A stretch of 64,000 bases of DNA, taken from Acidobacteriota bacterium (lineage in GTDB: Bacteria > Acidobacteriota > Terriglobia > Versatilivoradales > Versatilivoraceae). Under the pieces are notes generated by a model. The model saw only the letters and a list, made by a program, of their open reading frames with translations. It made no database searches and was not told the DNA's origin. This document shows positions 16,824 to 24,787 of this stretch, one piece after another. Position 1 is the stretch's first letter. Each line of letters begins with the position of its first letter. The translations under genes and the position numbers were made by a program. The DNA is taken from positions 31,602 to 95,601 of the forward strand of contig JAPPDF010000049.1 in the NCBI GenBank assembly GCA_028875575.1, written 5' to 3'.

Positions 16824-17410
16824 GGAGGATACTCGTTTGAGTGAAAGGCTCTCGGACCCCGCCCGGCGGTCCGAGGTGCAACCTGGGATCTCTTCCAGCC
16901 AATACTGCTGCAAGAAATCGAGAAGAGAGTCAATGGGAGCATTGCCGCCGGCAGCGCCTGAATGCCCTTTCTCACAGGTACGGCACCTACTGTATATCGG
17001 ATGGTGACTGGCCGTTCAAGCGGGCTCGCCCGCCTCGCTCCTTCTGAATGCGGTTTCGCCGAAGATCAACGGCCAATCGATCAGGACTGGCCGGGGCTGC
17101 CGGTTTGGGAAACAGCAGTGGCTCCTCCGGCCACAGGGCTGTGCCCATTGCACATGTGAGTGTTGACAGTGCACCTCTGACGGATATGCTTGCCGGAAAG
17201 CAGATTGCAGATATCACGCGGACGCTGGAAGCCGCTTCGGAAAATGGGCCCCCACACATCCCGCAACCCGAAATTTTCTTCAAAGAATACGACCGCCGGG
17301 TGCGTCTCAATGGATGAGGCTGGGAATCCATGCACGGTGGCGCGGTTGATCCAAGCAAACATGTCGCTCCGACCCCTTTCCGATTCTTCTCGGAGAACCT
17401 TTCCAAGTCA
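16824..17410. other. 587-bp intergenic region, nothing recognised
   Basis: It lies between the symporter (minus) and sigma factor (plus) genes. Several short frames cross it on both strands, but none has a recognisable family, start signal or exclusive reading. It must contain the promoter of the sigma-VWA operon. No clear hexamers were identified. Confidence 0.4.
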
Positions 17411-17959
17411 ATGACCGAGCAGGCCGACGAAATCCTGGCTCGCAGGGCCGCCGCGGGAGACAGGAACGCCTTTTCGGAGTTGCTGGAACGCCACTACGCC
17501 CTGATCTACCGCGTCGGCGCGCGCATGCTCGGAGGCGGGGCGGAGGCGGAGGATCTGGCGCAGGATGTCTGCGTGGGCCTGGTGACCAGGCTGGCGTCCT
17601 ACGGCGGCCAGAGTCGATTCACTACCTGGCTTTACCGGGTGGTGGTGAACGCGGCCCGGGACGCCATGCGCCGCAACGCCACCCGCCGCCGAAACGAGCA
17701 GGAATTCGTGGAGCAGGACGTTCGCGGCCATCGCCAGAGCAGCAGCGGGGGTGAGGATTCCATTTGGCTGCAACAGGTGCTAGGGCAGTTGAGCGAAGAG
17801 CTGCGAGCCACCGTGATCCTGGTGCTGGCGGAGGGTCTTCGACACGGAGAAGCCGGCAAGATCCTGGGAGTCAGCGAAGCAACGGTCTCCTGGCGGCTGC
17901 ACCAGGCGCGCAAGAAGTTGCGCGGCCAAAAGGCGCAGACTGAGAGGATGGTACTGTGA
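17411..17959 (+). CDS. ECF-type RNA polymerase sigma factor
   Basis: A 182-residue sigma-70 of the extracytoplasmic-function class. Region 2 spans about 15-85 (RNAFSELLERHYALIYRVGARMLG, AEDLAQDVCVGL, FTTWLYRVVVNAARD). Region 4 spans about 120-172 (LGQLSEELRATVILVLAEGLRHGEAGKILGVSEATVSWRLHQARKKL). I start at MTEQADE; the frame continues upstream to 17330 with sequence unlike sigma factors. The stop overlaps the GTG of the VWA gene (GTGA), so the two are translationally coupled. The partner probably acts as its regulator. ECF group not assigned. Confidence 0.93.
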   Translation: MTEQADEILARRAAAGDRNAFSELLERHYALIYRVGARMLGGGAEAEDLAQDVCVGLVTRLASYGGQSRFTTWLYRVVVNAARDAMRRNATRRRNEQEFVEQDVRGHRQSSSGGEDSIWLQQVLGQLSEELRATVILVLAEGLRHGEAGKILGVSEATVSWRLHQARKKLRGQKAQTERMVL

Positions 17960-20202
17960 GAGACGAATTGGAAAGGCTTGAAAAGGAACTGAAGCGCAGA
18001 TCGCCCAAGCCGAATCCCGAGGCCAAAAAGCAGACGCTTTCGAAGGCCATGGAGGCCTTTGACGGACACCACCAAGGATTGCCGGTTCAGCCGCGTCAGA
18101 CAGGGCAGGAGGCAACTATCATGTCCTGGCTGAAACAGAGAATCCATCCCCTTCAACTTCGTTACGTAGCGGCTGCCGGTGCCTTGTGCCTGGCGCTCGC
18201 CGGCGGCGCCTTCACTTACTGGCTGCTCACTTGGTCGACCGAACCGGTGGAAACGAGCCAGGTTGCCAGGCTTGAATCCGAGCCCGCTCCGGTTCCTGCC
18301 GAAGAAGAGGCGATCGAGTCCCGTCAAGAAGCTTCGGCAACCGTGACCGCCGGTGATCCGCCTTCAGCAGGGTCCGCGCCGACGCCCCCGGAGAATCCGG
18401 CGAACCGACCCGCCGAGGTGGCAGCCCCGGCCGCGCCTGCTACCGCTGAAACGGCTCCGCTGGCGGCAACGGAGGGTGTCACCGTTGACGTTACCGGCGC
18501 GGTATCGGTTTTGAGTTCAGAGTCCGCCACGGCTACCGCTGCGGATCCCAACCAACCGGCTGCGCCTGCCTCGCCTGCGTTCCCTGCCCCGCCGCCAGCC
18601 CCTCCTTCCCGTCCTGGGGCACTGACGATGATCACAGGTGGCGAAGTGGGCGCCGTCGCCTCAAGATCCGCGAGGGTTCGCGGCGAACTCTCGGACCGCC
18701 TTGTCGGTCTCAGGAGCAGTTTGAGGAGGGCTGCCGATCAACTCCGCAAAGTGGAGGAGAGCGGCGCCCGGTCCCGGGATCGCTTCCCCCGCGTCGATCC
18801 CAACCGGCTGAAGATGGTTGCCGAAGAGCCGGTCTCGACCTTTTCCATCGATGTCGATACCGCTGCCTACAGCTTTGTGCGCGCCTCGCTGCAGCAAGGC
18901 ACGCTGCCGCCCAAGGAGGCCGTTCGCATCGAGGAGTTGATCAATTATTTTGCCTACGACTATCCCGCGCCCACGGGGCGAGACACCCCCTTTGCGACCC
19001 GGGTGACGGTACTGCCTGCTCCCTGGAACCCCTCGACCCGCTTGATGCATATCGGCATCCGCGGATTCGAGCTGACGGGCCCTCGTCCACGGGCGAACCT
19101 GGTGTTTCTGATCGACACCTCGGGTTCCATGGGCCAGCCCAACAAACTGCCCCTGCTGGTCAATTCGCTCCGACTGCTGCTCGGGTCCCTGGAGCCGGCG
19201 GACCGGGTGGCCATTGTGACCTATGCGGGATCGTCTGCCACGGCCCTGGAGCCCACCCCGGTGAGCGAGCGCGAGAAGATCCTGGCCGCCCTGGGTCAAC
19301 TGAGAGCGGGCGGTTCCACCGCCGGCGCCTCGGGGATTCAGCGCGCCTACCGACTGGCGAGGCAGCATTTCATGGCCGATGGCGTCAACCGAGTCATCCT
19401 GGCCACCGACGGCGATTTCAACGTGGGGATCACCGACCTGGATCAGCTGCAGGGCTATGTCGAACGCGAGCGGAAAAGCGGCGTGTTCCTATCGGTGCTG
19501 GGCTTCGGCATGGGCAATCTGAATGACCGGCTCATGCAGGCGCTGGCGCAGAACGGCAACGGCGTCGCCGCCTACATCGACACTCTCTCCGAAGCCCGCA
19601 AGGTGCTGGTTGACGAAGCCACCTCGACGCTCTTCCCCATCGCCAAGGATGTCAAGATCCAGGTCGAGTTCAACCCGGCCCGGGTGAGCGAATATCGGCT
19701 GATCGGCTACGAGAGCCGCATGCTGGCCCGCGAGGATTTCCAGAACGATCGGGTGGACGCCGGCGAGATCGGCTCCGGCCACCGGGTGACCGCGATCTAT
19801 GAAATTACCCCGGTCGGCTCCGGGGGTGAGCGGGTGCCCCCGCTGCGCTATGGGCGGGAGAAGAAACCGCAGCCAGGCGCCGCAAGCGGCGAATACGCCT
19901 TTGTGAAGATTCGCTACAAGTTGCCGGAATCGGACACCAGCACCCTGATCTCCCAGGCGGTGACCTCCGCCAACGAACATGAGCGGATCGAGCAGGCTCC
20001 CCTGGACGTGCGCTTCGCCGCGGCGGTGGCGGGGTTCGGTCAATTGATGCAGGGAAGTCCCTATACGGAAAAGTTCGACTACGACCAGGTGATCGAACTG
20101 GCCCGGGCAGCCCGCGGGGAAGACCGTTTCGGCTATCGCTCCGAGTTTCTCCAACTGGTTCGGCTGGCCCAGTCGGCAGCCCAGCCCGCCATTGCTCCCT
20201 GA
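17956..20202 (+). CDS. VWA (YfbK-type) membrane protein with anti-sigma-like N-terminus
   Basis: A 748-residue protein starting at GTG inside the sigma-factor stop. Residues 1-65 are charged and cytoplasmic. A membrane helix follows (about 70-93), then a Pro/Ala-rich linker (100-225), a VWA_N segment (about 285-340) and a VWA domain from about 380. The MIDAS is complete: Asp387-Thr-Ser389-Gly-Ser391, Thr455 and Asp485 (ATDGD). The C-terminal part matches the DUF3520 region of E. coli YfbK. Gene coupling plus a cytoplasmic stub before one helix suggests that it controls the sigma factor as a membrane anti-sigma with a periplasmic metal-ion-dependent sensing domain. That control role is inference. 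Confidence 0.88.
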   Translation: MRDELERLEKELKRRSPKPNPEAKKQTLSKAMEAFDGHHQGLPVQPRQTGQEATIMSWLKQRIHPLQLRYVAAAGALCLALAGGAFTYWLLTWSTEPVETSQVARLESEPAPVPAEEEAIESRQEASATVTAGDPPSAGSAPTPPENPANRPAEVAAPAAPATAETAPLAATEGVTVDVTGAVSVLSSESATATAADPNQPAAPASPAFPAPPPAPPSRPGALTMITGGEVGAVASRSARVRGELSDRLVGLRSSLRRAADQLRKVEESGARSRDRFPRVDPNRLKMVAEEPVSTFSIDVDTAAYSFVRASLQQGTLPPKEAVRIEELINYFAYDYPAPTGRDTPFATRVTVLPAPWNPSTRLMHIGIRGFELTGPRPRANLVFLIDTSGSMGQPNKLPLLVNSLRLLLGSLEPADRVAIVTYAGSSATALEPTPVSEREKILAALGQLRAGGSTAGASGIQRAYRLARQHFMADGVNRVILATDGDFNVGITDLDQLQGYVERERKSGVFLSVLGFGMGNLNDRLMQALAQNGNGVAAYIDTLSEARKVLVDEATSTLFPIAKDVKIQVEFNPARVSEYRLIGYESRMLAREDFQNDRVDAGEIGSGHRVTAIYEITPVGSGGERVPPLRYGREKKPQPGAASGEYAFVKIRYKLPESDTSTLISQAVTSANEHERIEQAPLDVRFAAAVAGFGQLMQGSPYTEKFDYDQVIELARAARGEDRFGYRSEFLQLVRLAQSAAQPAIAP

Positions 20203-20327
20203 GCGGCTCGGAAGTCCTTGACAACTCGTGCAGCCTCACCAACACCTCGCTGCCTCAACAGCTGATCGTCACTCCCGGAAAGCCGCGTTTGCCCCGCTCC
20301 GGCTCGACTGCGGGCTCCGCCCTGGCC

Positions 20328-21422
20328 TCAAGAATCACTCCTCACCCGGGATCTTGCACGCGACTGCACCAGGCCATCGTCGATAAGCTGCTGGAAGTGA
20401 TCCACTATGGCTCCTGCAACCGGTCGGAACCTCATTCCCAAGTGGGTCGTCGCACGCCGAGTGTCGAATCTGAGCGGGTGGCCGACGTTCCGACGGACCT
20501 CGGATCGCTTGAGCCCCGCCAGCGGAGCGAGCAACACCGCCACAAACTTCGGCAACGTGCGGCGTGGGAAAGGAAACCCGCCACCGAAATGTTCGCGAAG
20601 AATCGCCGCGATCTCCTGCAGACTCAGCGTCTCAGCGACAAGGATGTGCCGCCCGGTCGCCTCCGTCGTCATCGCTGCCCGTACATGCGCTTCCGCCACA
20701 TCTCGCACGTCGACGATTCCAAATTTCCCATTCGGCACACCCAGCCGGTAGAAGCCGGTCCCGAAGTCGCGGATGATGCGCACACTTTCGGAAGTCGCGT
20801 GGGGGCTGAGCGCGGGCCCCAGGGCGAGCCCCGGATTGACAACGACCAGGTCCCAGCGATTCTGGGCTCCCGCGACCTCCCACGCCAGCCGTTCCGCCAG
20901 CACCTTGGAGAATGCATACGGCTGGTGGCTTTCGCTGCTGGTCTCGTTCCAGTGGCTCTCGTTGAAACACCCCTCCTCCGTCCCGGCCATCTCAATGGCA
21001 TCTCCGTAGATAGCAGCCACGCTGGAGGTCAAGACCACGCGGCGCACCGTCGGGCAACGGTTGACCGCTTCCAGGACGTTCCGGGTCCCGCTGGCTGCAG
21101 GCTCAATGAGGACACGCATCGGATCCCTGACTCCCCGGCCGATGACCGGGGACGCAGTGTGGAACACCGCCTCGCACCCGGCCATTGCGCGGTCGAATCC
21201 CGCCGGGTCCAGCAATTCGGCTCCATAGAGCGACAAGGATCCCGCCGAATCCGTGGCCATGGCTTCCAGGTGGCGGGTCTCTTTCGGATCCGCCGGATCG
21301 CGAACCGTCGCGTGGACATGGTGTCCGAGTTCGAGGAGCCTCTTGACGAGCCACGACCCAATGTACCCGCTTCCCCCGGTAACGAGGACGGGGCAGGTCG
21401 GACCAAGCGCTGGATCGGCCAT
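20328..21422 (-). CDS. NAD(P)-dependent epimerase/reductase, dihydroflavonol-reductase-like
   Basis: A 364-residue extended short-chain dehydrogenase. The nucleotide motif is TGGSGYIG (residues 15-22). The catalytic Ser lies in LTSSVAAIYG (about 133-134) and the Tyr-x-x-x-Lys is Tyr169/Lys173 in PYAFSK. The substrate half resembles cinnamoyl-CoA or dihydroflavonol-4-reductase and bacterial aldehyde reductases acting on ketones. I start at MADPALG; the frame runs 28 codons further up through sequence unlike the family. It is divergent from the MFS gene. The physiological substrate is unknown. Confidence 0.88.
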   Translation of the reverse strand: MADPALGPTCPVLVTGGSGYIGSWLVKRLLELGHHVHATVRDPADPKETRHLEAMATDSAGSLSLYGAELLDPAGFDRAMAGCEAVFHTASPVIGRGVRDPMRVLIEPAASGTRNVLEAVNRCPTVRRVVLTSSVAAIYGDAIEMAGTEEGCFNESHWNETSSESHQPYAFSKVLAERLAWEVAGAQNRWDLVVVNPGLALGPALSPHATSESVRIIRDFGTGFYRLGVPNGKFGIVDVRDVAEAHVRAAMTTEATGRHILVAETLSLQEIAAILREHFGGGFPFPRRTLPKFVAVLLAPLAGLKRSEVRRNVGHPLRFDTRRATTHLGMRFRPVAGAIVDHFQQLIDDGLVQSRARSRVRSDS

Positions 21423-21646
21423 TTCAGTCACGGTACTCCTTGGAGCCTGCAACCAGCGGGAGGCCAGGCCGGGGTTCAAGGCAATCCGCAAAGCGCCGCC
21501 ACCCACAGCCGAGAGGGCACGCCGCCGGCTCGGATCTGCCGGCTCGGATCTGCTTTACAATTCCCACTGAAGGCGCTATGTTTGCGCCCCGAATTCGGTT
21601 CGGACCTGTACCGATTCCAGTTCTTTCTGTTCCGCCCACAATCGTA

Positions 21647-22876
21647 ATGAACACCCCCCACTCTCAAGGAGGCCGGCCGGGCGACCTGCGAGGAAAGCGC
21701 GGCTTTATCCTGACCGGGATTTCCGGCTCCCACACGCTGTTCCACGCCTTCCAGCACAGCCTGCTGGTTTTGTTTCCCAATATACGGGAATCCTTCGCCC
21801 TCTCCAATCTGCAGACCACCTCCATTTCGGCGGTCCAGGAAGTGGTGGCCGGCCTGATCGATCTGCCCGGAGGGGTGGCGATGGACCTGCTCAAGCGATA
21901 CTGGGGCCTGGTCATGACCCTCTGCATGGGCGGTTTCGGAATCGGCTGGCTGGTGGTCGGTTCGGCTCCCGGGTACGTGACGGTCCTTTGCGGAATGGCG
22001 ATCGTGGCCGCTTCCTCCTCTCTTTGGCACCTGCCCGCGATGGCCTCTCTCTCCAACCGCTTCGCCGAGCGCCGCGGCTTCGCCCTGTCGGTGTACGGGG
22101 TCGGCGGCAACGTGGGCGAGATCCTGGGACCGGCCACCACCGGCCTGCTGTTGGGAATGCTCACCTGGCAAAGCATCATCGGCTCCTATGCCCTGCTTCC
22201 CCTGCTCCTGATGCTTCCCGTCCACTGGGCTTTTCGGGACATCGGAAGCCGGCAGGCGGGCTCGCCTTCGGCTCAGGAGAGCGCCAATCTGTCGGACCAG
22301 CTCGGTTACACCCGGCAGATGTTCAGGAACGGCGTCCTGTGGGGAATCATCGCCATCGCGGGACTGAGGGGCATGGCCTTTGTGGCATTCACCGCGGTCG
22401 TCGCCCTCTACACCAAGGATGTGCTGGACCTGAGCGACCAAACGAGGGGTTTCTACTTCTCGCTGCTGGGCCTGGTCGGAATGACCGCCTCGCCGCTGCT
22501 GGGACATCTCTCGGACCGGTTCGGACGAAAGATGGTCCTGGTGCCCAACCTGCTGGCCCTGGGGGTGTTGACCCTGCTGATGGCCTGGTACGGTCACCTG
22601 GGAGCCTTCCCGGTGCTGCTGCTGCTTATGGGGGTCTTCCTCTACAGCGACCAGCCGGTGCTGACTGCCGCCGCCCTGGATGTGGCCGGGCGCCGCACCA
22701 CCACCACCGCCATCGGGTTCGTCTCCTTCTCCCGTCTGGCCTTGAGCGCTCCTTCGCCGGTGATTGCAGGGTGGCTGTATCGTCCCGACGCCGTGCATGC
22801 CGTTTTCTATTACATTGCAGGACTATTCTTTCTGGCCGCCTGCGGTCTCTTCCTGTTACCGTTGCGCAAGGGTTGA
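21647..22876 (+). CDS. MFS transporter
   Basis: A 409-residue major facilitator with about 12 hydrophobic helices in two halves. The loop motif between helices 2 and 3 appears as LPGGVAMDLLKRYWG, and the second-half equivalent as LGHLSDRFGRKMVLVP. The chosen ATG follows a run of low-homology codons that extends the frame upstream. A strongly helical N-terminus (GKRGFILTGISGSHTLFHAFQHSLLVLFP) resembles small-acid or drug antiporters. It heads a run of four plus-strand genes with short gaps. Substrate unknown. Confidence 0.9.
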   Translation: MNTPHSQGGRPGDLRGKRGFILTGISGSHTLFHAFQHSLLVLFPNIRESFALSNLQTTSISAVQEVVAGLIDLPGGVAMDLLKRYWGLVMTLCMGGFGIGWLVVGSAPGYVTVLCGMAIVAASSSLWHLPAMASLSNRFAERRGFALSVYGVGGNVGEILGPATTGLLLGMLTWQSIIGSYALLPLLLMLPVHWAFRDIGSRQAGSPSAQESANLSDQLGYTRQMFRNGVLWGIIAIAGLRGMAFVAFTAVVALYTKDVLDLSDQTRGFYFSLLGLVGMTASPLLGHLSDRFGRKMVLVPNLLALGVLTLLMAWYGHLGAFPVLLLLMGVFLYSDQPVLTAAALDVAGRRTTTTAIGFVSFSRLALSAPSPVIAGWLYRPDAVHAVFYYIAGLFFLAACGLFLLPLRKG

Positions 22877-22927
22877 CAGACGGCATCGGTCGAGGCAACC
22901 AGAAAAATTCCAAATCGGGAGGGCCGG

Positions 22928-23497
22928 ATGGAAAAGATCCTGATCGTCATCGGCGACGCCTCCGAAGCCATGGACACTCTCTACCCTTACTATCGGGTGC
23001 AGGAGGAGGGGTTCGAGGCGGTGGTGGCGGCTCCGGAGAAACGCCGCTACCATCTCGTCATACATGAGATACCGCCGGGGTGGGAGGTGACCCGGGAATC
23101 GCCCAGTTACCACTGGAACTCCGACATCGCCTTTCGGGACGTTGAGCCGGACGGGTATGCCGGTCTCTTTGTTTCAGGAGGACGGGCGCCGGAGTATCTG
23201 CGCTACGATAGACATCTGGTGGACATCGTTCGCCATTTCTTTGAAACGGGCAAGCCGGTGGCCTCGGTGTGCCATGGAGCCGAGATCCTGGCGGCGGCGG
23301 GCGTGGTACGGGGAAAGCGCATGGCCACAGTGGCCAAGTGTCGATTCGACGTGCAGATCTGCGGCGCGACCTTCGTGGACGACGGCTGCGTGCGGGACGG
23401 CAACTTGGTGAGCGCCCGCACCTGGCACGACAACGCGCTCTACATGAAAGAGTTTGTCCGTATGTTGGTGGACGCAAGGCGGCTCCAGGGCGGATAG
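22928..23497 (+). CDS. DJ-1/PfpI family protein
   Basis: A 189-residue class I glutamine-amidotransferase-fold protein. The nucleophile elbow is Cys115 in ASVCHGAEIL, followed by His116, and an acidic residue sits early in the fold (Glu26/27 in RVQEEGFE). Members include the PfpI/YhbO deglycases, DJ-1 and ThiJ-type chaperones that handle glyoxal-type damage. It lies 51 bp after the MFS gene. A GGAGGGCCGG site precedes the ATG. The exact activity is not clear. Confidence 0.9.
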   Translation: MEKILIVIGDASEAMDTLYPYYRVQEEGFEAVVAAPEKRRYHLVIHEIPPGWEVTRESPSYHWNSDIAFRDVEPDGYAGLFVSGGRAPEYLRYDRHLVDIVRHFFETGKPVASVCHGAEILAAAGVVRGKRMATVAKCRFDVQICGATFVDDGCVRDGNLVSARTWHDNALYMKEFVRMLVDARRLQGG

Positions 23498-23572
23498 AAT
23501 TTCAAGCCGCCGTCCCCTGCCCGGTTCGGCAACCCGACCCTCTTCGAGGTTTCGGAGAAAGGACAATCTGCA

Positions 23573-23794
23573 ATGACTCTGCTTCGCCGCCTGGTCATCA
23601 CTGCCGCACGCGTCCTGGTTCAGAATCCGGAGGCCCGCGCCAAGGCTCGGGAGGTTCTGGAAGAGGAGGTCAAGCCCCGGGCCAAGGAGGCCTGGCGGGA
23701 GGCCCGCCCCGAAATCGAGAAAGCCGGGCGGGGCCTCAAGCGTTTTGCCCGGCGGGTCCGGGACGAATATCGAAGCGGCCGCCGAGACGATTGA
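23573..23794 (+). CDS. small basic helical protein, unknown
   Basis: A 73-residue, highly charged protein (MTLLRRLVITAARVLVQNPE, then alternating Lys/Arg/Glu helix) predicted to be one amphipathic N-terminal helix and a long charged helix. GGAGAAAGGAC upstream supports translation. It sits inside the MFS-DJ-1-dioxygenase run with 75- and 38-bp gaps. It may be a membrane-peripheral protein. No family recognised. Confidence 0.55.
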   Translation: MTLLRRLVITAARVLVQNPEARAKAREVLEEEVKPRAKEAWREARPEIEKAGRGLKRFARRVRDEYRSGRRDD

Positions 23795-23832
23795 GGGCGG
23801 CCACGGATTTCCCGAAAGAAGGTTCCACGGAA

Positions 23833-24687
23833 ATGACCATCGTCCCGCTGGGAGAACACATCGGAGCCGCGGTGCAGGGTGTTGACGTGGGCTCTCCACA
23901 CACCAAGGAGACGTTTGCCGAGCTTCGCCGAGCCCTTTACAGGCATTCGGTGCTGGCCTTTCACGACCAGGACATCTCCGACGAGCAGCAGGTGGCCTTC
24001 ACCCGGGGATTCGGCCGGCTCCAGATGACCATTGCCAGCGATCCCTACGGAGGCGGTGGCCCCATCAACCGCATCGCCAACGTGGATGAGGACGGCCGCC
24101 TCATCCCTCCCCGGGACAAGCGTTCCCTCTATCAGGCCGGCAACAATCTCTGGCATTCCGACGGCTCTTTCAAGTCCGTCCCCCTGAAAGCCTCCATGCT
24201 GTCGGCCAAGGTAGTGCCGCCCCGCGGCGGCGAGACCGAGTACGCCAGCCTTCGGGCTGCCTATGCCACACTGCCCGAATCCAGGAAGGCCCAACTTGAA
24301 GGATTGGTCGCCGAGCACAGCATGGCCCATTCCCGGTCCCAGATCGCGCCTGGTCTTTTGACCGAGGCCTTCCTCAAGGCGACGCCCCCGGTTCGCCACG
24401 TGCTGGTCCGCACCGTCCCCGAGACGGGAAAGAAAGCCCTCTACGTGGGGTCTTACGCCTCCCACATTATCGGTTGGGACATCCCGAAGGGCCGCGCCCT
24501 GCTGGAGGAGCTCCTGGAATGGTCCACCCAACCGCAATTCGTCTACCGGCACCGGTGGAAGACCAACGACCTGGTGATGTGGGACAACCGCTCTTGCCTC
24601 CACCGCGGCCGCCCCTGGGACAACGGCGTCTACAAGCGCATCATGCACCGCACCACCCTGGCCGGAGACGGCCCCACCGTCCCCTGA
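23833..24687 (+). CDS. TauD/TfdA-type Fe(II)/2-oxoglutarate dioxygenase
   Basis: A 284-residue dioxygenase. The iron facial triad is visible: His108 and Asp110 in NLWHSDGSFK, distal His257 in CLHRGRPWDNG, with a 2-oxoglutarate-binding Arg at 269 or 273 (YKRIMHRTTL). Architecture and the terminal HRGRPWD are close to TfdA and related aryloxy- or sulfonate-oxidising enzymes. The frame extends upstream far beyond the family N-terminus, so I start at ATG 23833 behind AAGGTTCCACGGAA. Substrate undefined. It could remove a sulfonate, carboxylate side chain or ether. Confidence 0.9.
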   Translation: MTIVPLGEHIGAAVQGVDVGSPHTKETFAELRRALYRHSVLAFHDQDISDEQQVAFTRGFGRLQMTIASDPYGGGGPINRIANVDEDGRLIPPRDKRSLYQAGNNLWHSDGSFKSVPLKASMLSAKVVPPRGGETEYASLRAAYATLPESRKAQLEGLVAEHSMAHSRSQIAPGLLTEAFLKATPPVRHVLVRTVPETGKKALYVGSYASHIIGWDIPKGRALLEELLEWSTQPQFVYRHRWKTNDLVMWDNRSCLHRGRPWDNGVYKRIMHRTTLAGDGPTVP

Positions 24688-24787
24688 GACCTCTGCCAGC
24701 GCTTCTCTGAGTTTTTCTTCGTGTCCCCGCGTTGTCCTTCGTGGATAACTGTTTTCCCTGGCTTGTCGGTACGAAGCAGCCGCCCCG

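Noticed and set aside
17048..17317. Short frames upstream of the sigma factor gene
   Set aside because: Overlapping frames on both strands, no start signal, no family; treated as intergenic.
21476..22798. 440-codon minus-strand frame opposite the MFS gene
   Set aside because: Gly/Gln/His-rich translation typical of antisense of a membrane protein.
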